A stretch of DNA of 6,478 bases from Acinetobacter sp. (GTDB lineage: Bacteria; Pseudomonadota; Gammaproteobacteria; Pseudomonadales; Moraxellaceae). A program made the translations under genes and the position numbers. The DNA lies in the NCBI GenBank assembly GCA_030152605.1, contig JASLJB010000317.1:1-6478 (forward strand), read 5' to 3'. The notes under the pieces are model-generated. The model had not been told where the DNA came from and did no database searches. It saw only the letters and a list, made by a program, of their open reading frames with translations. Below are positions 1 through 5,595 of this stretch, in pieces. How positions within the stretch are numbered: position 1 is the stretch's first letter; the number at the start of each line of letters is the position of its first letter.

Positions 1-495
1 GGCCAATTCATCATCTTCGGGACGTGGTCTTTTGTTGGGTGCAGTGACCGCTTTGCTGTGCTTATCGCGGATCACCGAGGGGAAGGTCCAAGAGGCATAA
101 CGCACCACCAATACCGCAAAGGCCAAGATCAGGATCGAACCGGTAATGATGACCAGATCCATGCTAGCTTTGTGCTCATGTTGAATGTCAGAGATCAGCA
201 GTCGGGTCAGTGCCGTGATTGCAACATAAATCAAAAACCGCACCGGCATATGGTTGGTCTTAAAATAGATTCCGACCATGGCACCGAGTTCTAAATAGAT
301 AAATAACAGCAAGATATCATCGATCGTGGCATATTGTTTAACTGTGAGGATATCGATCACGGTATGCATTGCTGACCACGCCACCATACAGCCGATGATA
401 AACAGCGCGATATAGTGAAAAGCTTCAACGGCCAAGTTGCCGCAGCGATCTAGCCAAGTTTCTATTTTTTGTATTTTAGGGTCTTGCTTCGACAT
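1..495 (-). CDS. psiE: PsiE-family inner-membrane protein (partial, C-terminus off the left edge)
   Basis: I translated this reading frame directly: 165 codons are open from the ATG at 495 to the window edge with no stop. Four hydrophobic segments lie at about residues 28-50, 58-78, 85-102 and 112-132. The block from FIYLELGAMVGIYF to PVRFLIYVAITALTRLLI (about 65-101) is the hallmark of the PsiE family, named after the phosphate-starvation-inducible PsiE of E. coli, whose biochemical role is not established. After the last membrane segment comes a charged tail (about 132-165, ending in PRPEDDELA), longer than in E. coli PsiE, so the gene may end soon after the edge. A purine-rich AAGAGA (502-507) sits 6 nt before the ATG. 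No Pho box could be recognised upstream, so phosphate control is only a family-level guess. It is divergent from the PaiB-like gene. Confidence 0.85.
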   Translation of the reverse strand, partial: MSKQDPKIQKIETWLDRCGNLAVEAFHYIALFIIGCMVAWSAMHTVIDILTVKQYATIDDILLLFIYLELGAMVGIYFKTNHMPVRFLIYVAITALTRLLISDIQHEHKASMDLVIITGSILILAFAVLVVRYASWTFPSVIRDKHSKAVTAPNKRPRPEDDELA

Positions 496-530
496 GATTG
501 TTCTCTTTTAATGGCGAGATATTGATTCAA

Positions 531-558
531 AAGATAGCAAGTTTCATGCACATATCAA
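531..558 (-). promoter_or_regulatory. Candidate sigma-70 promoter for the PsiE-family gene
   Basis: On the minus strand a TTGATA (553-558, five of six matches to the -35 consensus) is followed after 16 nt by TATCTT (531-536, four of six matches to the -10). It would start transcription roughly 25-30 nt before the ATG at 495. It is supported only by match and position. I found no equally good promoter for the divergent gene in the same 97-bp gap. Confidence 0.35.
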
Positions 559-592
559 CAAAGTTTGTGCTGTAAGTTAAGGAAAATGCCCC

Positions 593-1249
593 ATGTATCA
601 ACCTACACATTTTAAGCAAGACGATCTCGAAGTCTTATATCAATTGATCCAACAATATCCACTTGCAACCCTGATCGTGCTGGTAGACGGTGTGCTTGAG
701 GTCAATCACATTCCAGTTGAATGGGTGGCGGATGCTTCGAACTTAGGCGTGTTGAAAGGACATATTGCCAAGGCCAATCCTTTGGCGGACTTGTTAGTAC
801 AGGAAAGAGAAGCATATTTGGTTTTTCATGCCGAGCAACAGTATATTTCACCGAATGGCTATGTCAGTAAAGCCATCGATCACCGCGCGGTACCGACATG
901 GAATTATCGTGTGGTGCATGTCAAAGGTCAGATTAAACGTGTGGAGGATGAAAAGTTTTTGAGAGGGGTGTTGGCACGATTAACACGTCAGCATGAAGCT
1001 TCAGAAACAACCCCTTGGACGATGTCACAAGCGCCTAAAGACTACATTCGCTCAGAGCTCAAGGAAATCGTCGGCATTGAAATTCAGATTGCAGCGATCA
1101 CAGGGAAATTTAAATTAAGCCAAAACCAATCCGAAGCCAATGCGCAAAGTGCCGCACAGCATTTGGAGCAAACGGCCCCTGTTATGGCTAAGCTGATCCG
1201 AGAAAACCATCCATCCGAAATTCAAAATCCAAAAAAAACGCCTGAATAA
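593..1249 (+). CDS. PaiB-like FMN-binding protein (FMN-binding negative transcriptional regulator family)
   Basis: A 218-residue protein covering the whole PaiB/FMN_bind_2 family, a split-barrel flavin-binding fold. Visible family blocks are the N-terminal MYQPTHF, the strand leading to EVNHIPVEW (36-44), GHIAKANPL (56-64), YISPNGYVSK (84-93), VPTWNY (100-105), and the C-terminal GIEIQIAAITGKFKLSQNQ (161-179). Bacillus subtilis PaiB acts with PaiA in repressing protease and sporulation genes, but no DNA-binding domain is visible here, so a regulatory role should not be assumed; an oxidoreductase-like or flavin-sensing role is equally possible. AAGGA at 579-583 lies 9 nt before the ATG. An ATG at 586 is out of frame and closes after nine codons. 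The last residues (KKTPE) and the stop codon are encoded inside the terminator hairpin. The gene is monocistronic. Confidence 0.88.
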   Translation: MYQPTHFKQDDLEVLYQLIQQYPLATLIVLVDGVLEVNHIPVEWVADASNLGVLKGHIAKANPLADLLVQEREAYLVFHAEQQYISPNGYVSKAIDHRAVPTWNYRVVHVKGQIKRVEDEKFLRGVLARLTRQHEASETTPWTMSQAPKDYIRSELKEIVGIEIQIAAITGKFKLSQNQSEANAQSAAQHLEQTAPVMAKLIRENHPSEIQNPKKTPE

Positions 1250-1262
1250 TCAGGCGTTTTTT
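1231..1262. terminator. Bidirectional intrinsic terminator between convergent genes
   Basis: An eight-base-pair GC-rich stem, ACGCCTGA (1238-1245) with TCAGGCGT (1250-1257), closes a four-base loop ATAA (1246-1249). It is preceded by eight A's (1231-1238) and followed by six T's (1257-1262), so either strand yields a hairpin followed by a U-tract. It can end transcription of the plus-strand PaiB-like gene, whose stop codon is in the loop, and of the convergent dehydrogenase, whose stop is at 1294. Confidence 0.9.
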
Positions 1263-1293
1263 ACACAGTAAACCGCGTCACTGCAGAAAAATA

Positions 1294-3075
1294 TTAAGAC
1301 TGGGTGGTGAAGTAGTCTGGGCTAAAGCTCATGACCAATTCGCTACCGGCTTTAATTTTCATAATGCGTGACGTCAGCTCTGGCAAGATGCGTTGGATAA
1401 AGTAGTGTGCCAAAGACAGTTTGTTTTGATAGAACTCAGCAGATTGACCATGTGCTGCCTTGGCGATCTTGGCAAACATATAAGTAAAGCTGAGTAGACC
1501 CACCGCATGTAGATAATCAATCGCAGCGGAGTTGGCAAAGTCTGGGTTTTCTTTGGCATTGTTGATGATGTAGTGCGTCACCATTTCAATCTCAGTCGCC
1601 ACGTCTAAGGTCGCGTCTTTGATGAAGTTCAAATCCGAATCCAACTCATTGGCAAAGTCACGGATTTCAGTCAAATACTCATCGATATATTCACCACCAC
1701 AACGGATGGTTTTACGACCGATCAAGTCCTGTGCCTGTACACCGTTGGTGCCTTCATAGATTTGCGCAATACGCAGATCACGTACGCACTGTTCCATGCC
1801 CCATTCACGGATATAACCATGTCCGCCAAAGCACATTTGTGCATCGATGGTGGCTTGGAATGCAGTATCTGTGAGATAAGCTTTGGCGATCGGCGTGAGC
1901 AAGGCCACACGGTTGTTGGCTTTGGCCACCGCTTCAGGATCAGTCGAGAACTTGGTGATATCCAGTTGCTGACCGACATAGACGGCAAATGCGCGTGATG
2001 CTTCATTGTTGGCACGTACGTTTAACAACATGCGACGCACATCGCCGTGCACCAAGATGCTGTCTGCCGGTTGGTTTGGCGATTTTGCACCTGTTGCACT
2101 GCGGCCTTGGAGACGATCCGTGGCGTACTGTGCTGCATTTTGATAAGCAAACTCAGATGCGCCGAGACCTTGGATACCCATAGAGAGACGTTCATAGTTC
2201 ATCATCACGAACATTGCAGCCAGACCTTCGTTTTCTTTGCCGACCAAATAACCTTTGGCAGCATCAAAGTTCATCACACAGGTTGCAGAGGCTTTGATGC
2301 CCATCTTGTGTTCGATTGAGCCTGGGCCTGCGCTGTTACGTTCGCCGAGTGAACCATCGTCGTTAACCAAGAATTTCGGTACGATAAACAGTGAAATACC
2401 ACGTGAACCTGCAGGTGCATCTGGTGTTTTAGCCAAGACCAAATGAATGATATTTTCCGCGAGATCGTGGTCACCGCCGGTAATAAAGATCTTGGTGCCG
2501 GTGATGTTATACGAACCATCTGCATTTGGCTCCGCCTTGGTTTTAATGATGCCAAGATCGGTACCTGCATGAGGTTCAGTCAAACACATGGTGCCTGACC
2601 ATTCGCCGGTATAAATTTTAGGAAGATAAGTTTCTTTTTGCGCTTGTGAAGCATAGCTATTCAGCGCCATACCTGCACCAACAGACAGCAGTGGATACAG
2701 CATAAATGATGGGTTGGTTGCAAACAGCATTTCATCGGCAAGCACAGTCAACATTTTCGGCATGGCTTGGCCACCCCATTCTTCTTCTGCACCTAGACCA
2801 ATCCAGCCGCCTTCAGCATATTGCTTAAATGCTTGTTTAAAGCCTGCAGGGGTGGTGACCTGACCGTCTTTAAATGTTGCGCCTTCTTCATCGCCGGTGC
2901 GATTGAGCGGAAGGGTAATGTTTTGTGCAAACTTGGCCATTTCTTCAAGAATAGCTTCTGCAGTGGCAGCATCGACATGAGCGAGATTTTCATTGGCTTG
3001 CCAGAATTGCTCGGCATTAAATACCTCATTCAAGATAAAGCGCATATCAGCAAGCGGTGCATTATAAATTGGCAT
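1294..3075 (-). CDS. Acyl-CoA dehydrogenase, ~600-residue FadE/DmdC-type (593 aa)
   Basis: FAD-dependent acyl-CoA dehydrogenase introducing the trans-2 double bond in beta-oxidation or a related acyl-CoA pathway. The order is a short N-terminal extension typical of this subfamily (MPIYNAPLADMRFIL), the N-terminal helical domain, the middle beta domain with MCLTEPHAGTDLG (163-175) and KIFITGGDHD, then the C-terminal helical domain with FGGHGYIREWGMEQCVRD (416-433) and YEGTNGVQA, whose Glu441 matches the family catalytic base. About 130 further residues form the extra C-terminal domain of the long subfamily. I chose ATG 3075: AGGTGG (3083-3088) lies 7 nt upstream and MPxYxAPLxDM aligns with the paralogue's N-terminus. 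An upstream in-frame TTG (3108) would add 11 unconserved residues. Substrate is unknown; YEGTNG resembles methylmercaptopropionyl-CoA dehydrogenase (DmdC), but that alone does not assign it. Confidence 0.93.
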   Translation of the reverse strand: MPIYNAPLADMRFILNEVFNAEQFWQANENLAHVDAATAEAILEEMAKFAQNITLPLNRTGDEEGATFKDGQVTTPAGFKQAFKQYAEGGWIGLGAEEEWGGQAMPKMLTVLADEMLFATNPSFMLYPLLSVGAGMALNSYASQAQKETYLPKIYTGEWSGTMCLTEPHAGTDLGIIKTKAEPNADGSYNITGTKIFITGGDHDLAENIIHLVLAKTPDAPAGSRGISLFIVPKFLVNDDGSLGERNSAGPGSIEHKMGIKASATCVMNFDAAKGYLVGKENEGLAAMFVMMNYERLSMGIQGLGASEFAYQNAAQYATDRLQGRSATGAKSPNQPADSILVHGDVRRMLLNVRANNEASRAFAVYVGQQLDITKFSTDPEAVAKANNRVALLTPIAKAYLTDTAFQATIDAQMCFGGHGYIREWGMEQCVRDLRIAQIYEGTNGVQAQDLIGRKTIRCGGEYIDEYLTEIRDFANELDSDLNFIKDATLDVATEIEMVTHYIINNAKENPDFANSAAIDYLHAVGLLSFTYMFAKIAKAAHGQSAEFYQNKLSLAHYFIQRILPELTSRIMKIKAGSELVMSFSPDYFTTQS

Positions 3076-3082
3076 AACGGGT

Positions 3083-3088
3083 CCACCT
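3083..3088 (-). promoter_or_regulatory. Shine-Dalgarno AGGTGG deciding the start at 3075
   Basis: The minus strand reads AGGTGG seven bases before the ATG at 3075. It lies inside the longer frame that begins at TTG 3108, which makes the ATG the more likely start. Confidence 0.75.
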
Positions 3089-3128
3089 ATAAGGTCTAAA
3101 TCAATCAAGTTAAGTCATGTGAGCTGAA

Positions 3129-3162
3129 TGCTTAGCATACAGACTAAGCAATTTGTCCTCAA
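3129..3162 (-). promoter_or_regulatory. Candidate promoter with overlapping dyad for the 593-residue dehydrogenase
   Basis: On the minus strand TTGAGG (3157-3162, four of six to -35) is followed after exactly 17 nt by TATGCT (3134-3139, four of six to -10). A perfect 7-bp inverted repeat, TGCTTAG (3129-3135) and CTAAGCA (3144-3150) separated by 8 bp, spans the spacer and overlaps the -10. That is where a dimeric repressor could block RNA polymerase. The match is moderate and the binding protein is unknown. The rest of the intergenic stretch up to 3330 is AT-rich and shows no gene. Confidence 0.35.
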
Positions 3163-3331
3163 ACAACCCAATCTTAAAGTGCGTAAATGAAATTATTCAA
3201 CTTTATGACCACGCGTCCACAAAAAAGCAGCGTGATAAAAATCCATTTCTCGAATCTAATGATCGTTTTATCATCAATGATGAGTCGGTTTTAAGTTCAT
3301 TAAATTTATTAAAATCATCCTTTTATAAAGA

Positions 3332-3363
3332 AAAAGGACGGCCAATGCTATGGCTGTCCTTTT
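3332..3363 (-). terminator. Intrinsic terminator of the 600-residue dehydrogenase gene
   Basis: A 13-bp stem pairs 3332-3344 with 3351-3363 around a six-base loop (3345-3350). It contains the GC-rich core GGACGGCCA/TGGCTGTCC with one G-U type pair. Read on the minus strand it begins about 30 nt after the stop at 3393 and runs into a T-rich tract. It separates the two dehydrogenase genes transcriptionally, though partial read-through is possible. T-rich flanks on both sides mean it could also work on the plus strand. Confidence 0.85.
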
Positions 3364-3392
3364 CTTTTGTCGAGTACAGTTATGTCACTCGA

Positions 3393-5195
3393 TTAGAATG
3401 CAAAGTGATCAGCATTCAATGACATCAATGGCTCAAGTCCACCTTCAATCACGTCAACGTGTGAACGAACACGTGGCAAGATTTTCTTGAAGTAGAAACG
3501 TGCTGTGGTGATCTTGGCGTTGTAGAAATCTACATCGGTGCTACCCGCAGCGATTTGTTGCTGTGCAACCAATGCCATACGTGCCCAGAGGTAACCCAAA
3601 GTCACATAACCGGCAAAGTACAAGTAGTCAACAGCGGCTGCGCCAACTTCATCTGGGTTTTGCATCGCACGCATACCGATTTGCATGGTGAGATCGCCCC
3701 ATTCTTTGTTAAGTGCTGCCAATGGCTCAACAAATTGTTTCATGTCGGCATTGTCTTTGTTGCTTTCAACAAATTTATGAATGATCTTGGTGAAGTCTTT
3801 AAGCATCGCACCTTGGGTTTGTAAGACTTTACGACCTAACAAATCAAGCGCTTGAATCTCAGTGGTACCTTCGTATAAACAAGCAATACGGGTATCACGA
3901 ACGATTTGCTCCATGCCATGCTCAGAAATAAAGCCATGACCACCAAAGACTTGTACACCGTGTTTCGCAGATTCTGAACCAGTTTCAGTCAAGAATGCTT
4001 TTGCGATTGGGGTGAGCAAAGACAAGATGTTGTCTGCGAACTTACGCTCTTCTTCAGTTTCGCCTTGTTCAACGATGTCCGCATATTGAGACAATAGGTA
4101 AACTAGGGCACGACCACCTTCAGCAAAGGCTTTTTGCGTCAACAACATGTTGCGGACAGCAGGGTGGACGATGATTGGATCTGCTTCTTTTTCAGGTGCT
4201 TTCGGACCTGACAATGAACGCATCGCCAAACGATCTTTGGCATAGGCCAATGCGCCTTGGAACGAACCTTCAGATGCAGCCAAACCTTGAACCGCTGTAC
4301 CGATACGTGCTGTGTTCATAAATGTGAACATGCAGTTGAGGCCGCGGTTTTCAGGTCCGATCAAGAAACCTTTTGCATGGTCAAAGTTGATCACGCAAGT
4401 GGCGTTACCATGGATGCCCATTTTGTGTTCGATCGAACCACAATGTACTGCGTTACGGTCGCCCATGCTGCCATCGGCATTGACGTTGAATTTCGGCACG
4501 ATAAACAGTGAAATCCCTTTGGTGCCTTTTGGTGCACCCGGAAGACGCGCCAAGACGATATGGATGATGTTATCCGCCATGTCGTGCTCGCCTGCGGAGA
4601 TAAAGATTTTCTCACCGCTGATCGCATAGCTACCGTCTGCATTTGGCTCGGCTTTACTGCGGATGATGCCCAAGTCTGAACCTGCATGAGATTCGGTTAA
4701 GCACATGGTGCCGGTCCACTCACCAGACACTAATTTCGGTAAATATACTTGTTTTTGTTCGTCAGAACCGTGATGTTCGATGGTACGTACTGCACCGTGA
4801 GACAGACCAGGGTACATGCCCCAAGACCAGTTGGCTGCACCGACCATTTCTGAAATTGTGGTCGCGAGTGAACCCGGAAGACCTTGACCGCCGTGTGCTT
4901 CAGGCACTGCCAACGATGGGAAACCGAGTTCGATATATTTTTGATAAGCTTCTTTAAAGCCTGTTGGTGTAGTCACGACGCCATCATTCCAAGTACAACC
5001 TTCGCGGTCGCCAGATTGGTTGATTGGAGAAAGTTCGTTTTCACAGAAATCGGCTGCTGCTTCTAAATATTGATCAACCAATTCACGACTTACGGTGTCT
5101 TTGAATGCAGGGAGTTTAGAATAATGTTCTTCAGCATTTAATAATTCATGCAAGACAAATTGCATATCACGTAAGGGCGCTTTGTATTGTGGCAT
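3393..5195 (-). CDS. Acyl-CoA dehydrogenase, ~600-residue FadE-type (600 aa)
   Basis: Second FAD-dependent acyl-CoA dehydrogenase of the long subfamily, collinear with its neighbour and clearly paralogous. Blocks are MPQYKAPLRDMQFVLHELL (N-terminal extension), MCLTESHAGSDLG (164-176), KIFISAGEHDMADNIIHIVLAR, GISLFIVPKF, GSIEHKMGIHGNATCVINFD, MNTARIGTAVQGLAASE (293-309), FGGHGFISEHGMEQIVRDTR (417-436) and YEGTTEIQALDL, with catalytic Glu442. The extra C-terminal domain spans about 465-600. The start at 5195 is supported by GAGGA (5203-5207) 7 nt upstream. It differs from the neighbour around the active site (YEGTTE versus YEGTNG, MNTARIGT versus MNYERLSM), which suggests a different substrate range. 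Pseudomonas aeruginosa has two neighbouring enzymes of this size (FadE1/FadE2) reported to differ in chain-length preference; orthology to those is inferred from memory of the family. Expected to be cytoplasmic, passing electrons to electron-transfer flavoprotein. Confidence 0.94.
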   Translation of the reverse strand: MPQYKAPLRDMQFVLHELLNAEEHYSKLPAFKDTVSRELVDQYLEAAADFCENELSPINQSGDREGCTWNDGVVTTPTGFKEAYQKYIELGFPSLAVPEAHGGQGLPGSLATTISEMVGAANWSWGMYPGLSHGAVRTIEHHGSDEQKQVYLPKLVSGEWTGTMCLTESHAGSDLGIIRSKAEPNADGSYAISGEKIFISAGEHDMADNIIHIVLARLPGAPKGTKGISLFIVPKFNVNADGSMGDRNAVHCGSIEHKMGIHGNATCVINFDHAKGFLIGPENRGLNCMFTFMNTARIGTAVQGLAASEGSFQGALAYAKDRLAMRSLSGPKAPEKEADPIIVHPAVRNMLLTQKAFAEGGRALVYLLSQYADIVEQGETEEERKFADNILSLLTPIAKAFLTETGSESAKHGVQVFGGHGFISEHGMEQIVRDTRIACLYEGTTEIQALDLLGRKVLQTQGAMLKDFTKIIHKFVESNKDNADMKQFVEPLAALNKEWGDLTMQIGMRAMQNPDEVGAAAVDYLYFAGYVTLGYLWARMALVAQQQIAAGSTDVDFYNAKITTARFYFKKILPRVRSHVDVIEGGLEPLMSLNADHFAF

Positions 5196-5211
5196 AGCTG
5201 ATTCCTCAATA

Positions 5212-5224
5212 CTGGTTAAACCAG
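5212..5224. promoter_or_regulatory. FadR-like palindrome at the predicted transcription start of the 600-residue dehydrogenase
   Basis: Perfect 13-bp palindrome CTGGTT-A-AACCAG. It contains the CTGGT-N3-ACCAG core seen in E. coli FadR operators such as that of fadB (CTGGT-ACG-ACCAG). It sits 17-29 bp before the ATG, immediately downstream of a candidate -10 at 5225-5230, so a bound dimer would cover the start of transcription. Whether this organism has a FadR homologue cannot be seen in the window. Confidence 0.5.
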
Positions 5225-5254
5225 ATTCAATTTTTTAAAATTAATTAATGCCAA
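5225..5254 (-). promoter_or_regulatory. Candidate promoter of the 600-residue dehydrogenase
   Basis: On the minus strand TTGGCA (5249-5254, five of six to -35) is followed after an 18-bp AT-rich spacer by TTGAAT (5225-5230, four of six to -10). The -35 lies within a second perfect 13-bp palindrome, ATGCCA-A-TGGCAT (5248-5260). The -10 abuts the FadR-like palindrome. The arrangement is plausible; the -10 is weak. Confidence 0.35.
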
Positions 5255-5441
5255 TGGCATCTCATTTGATGGGATACATCCTGCAACATCTATCGCTGAG
5301 GTACAAGCATTTAAGCCTAGATTCTCTGTGACTGTAAAGTCAAAAAAAAATAGTGCGAATAACTTAAGTGCTTTGAGTGTAAATGCTTTTAGCCTATTTC
5401 CAACGAAACAAAATGTCAAAATCGTAAAAATGTATGTCCAT

Positions 5442-5467
5442 AAAAAAAGACGCGAAATGCGTCTTTT
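5442..5467 (-). terminator. Intrinsic terminator downstream of the lipoprotein gene
   Basis: A nine-base-pair stem pairs AAAAGACGC (5445-5453) with GCGTCTTTT (5459-5467) around a five-base loop (5454-5458). Read on the minus strand the hairpin is followed by seven T's (5442-5448), a standard intrinsic terminator. It is about 130 nt beyond the lipoprotein stop codon, giving that transcript an unusually long, structured 3' end. No other minus-strand gene lies between. Confidence 0.8.
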
Positions 5468-5473
5468 AAACAA

Positions 5474-5488
5474 TGGATTGGCAGGCAG
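5474..5488. repeat. 15-bp direct repeat, copy 1 (non-coding)
   Basis: TGGATTGGCAGGCAG occurs here and again, identical and in the same orientation, at 6192-6206. The second copy encodes the lipobox region of the lipoprotein (Ala-Cys-Gln-Ser). Chance is possible but not very likely for an exact 15-mer in a window of this size. Confidence 0.6.
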
Positions 5489-5515
5489 AGCCGTCGCCCT
5501 TTTCGGTGAAACATT

Positions 5516-5579
5516 GCGCGATAGAGCGGCTGATCGATCTGATGAAACATCGATGGATCGATCAGGTCATCGATCGCGC
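5516..5579. repeat. GATC-rich imperfect hairpin in the lipoprotein 3' region
   Basis: A nested inverted repeat: outer arms GCGCGAT (5516-5522) and ATCGCGC (5573-5579), inner perfect arms CTGATCGATC (5530-5539) and GATCGATCAG (5556-5565), and a small GATG/CATC stem at the tip (5541-5551). The outer and inner stems are separated by 7-nt unpaired sides. It has five GATC and four ATCGAT sites within about 45 bp. There is no adjacent T-tract, so it is not itself a terminator. It could stabilise the mRNA 3' end, bind a protein, or be a dispersed palindromic element. Confidence 0.7.
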
Positions 5580-5595
5580 CATCTTGGGTTCACGA

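Noticed and set aside
58..294. Plus-strand 78-codon frame at the left edge
   Set aside because: It is antisense to the PsiE-family gene, which has clear membrane segments and family motifs.
547..576. Possible plus-strand promoter for the PaiB-like gene (TGCACA, 18 bp, TGTAAG)
   Set aside because: Transcription would start only about 10 nt before the ATG and would leave the ribosome site AAGGA (579-583) out of, or at the very edge of, the mRNA.
3076..3108. Eleven-residue N-terminal extension of the 593-residue dehydrogenase from a TTG start
   Set aside because: The ribosome site AGGTGG lies inside it, and the paralogue begins at the equivalent of the ATG at 3075.
3153..3422. Plus-strand 89-codon frame between the two dehydrogenases
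   Set aside because: It begins at TTG without a ribosome site, includes the terminator at 3332-3363 and overlaps the end of the dehydrogenase gene. Its composition looks like translated AT-rich spacer.
5216..5473. Minus-strand 85-codon frame with a hydrophobic N-terminus
   Set aside because: It starts at TTG, its first dozen codons are the terminator hairpin at 5442-5467, it has no ribosome site, and it runs through the candidate promoter of the dehydrogenase.
5416..5592. In-frame open stretch of 57 codons after the lipoprotein stop, suggesting a truncated longer protein
   Set aside because: Two stops (TAA at 5596-5598 and TGA at 5590-5592) precede it, it runs straight through the hairpin and the terminator, and the translated sequence shows no family features. 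A damaged C-terminal extension cannot be wholly excluded without comparing homologues.
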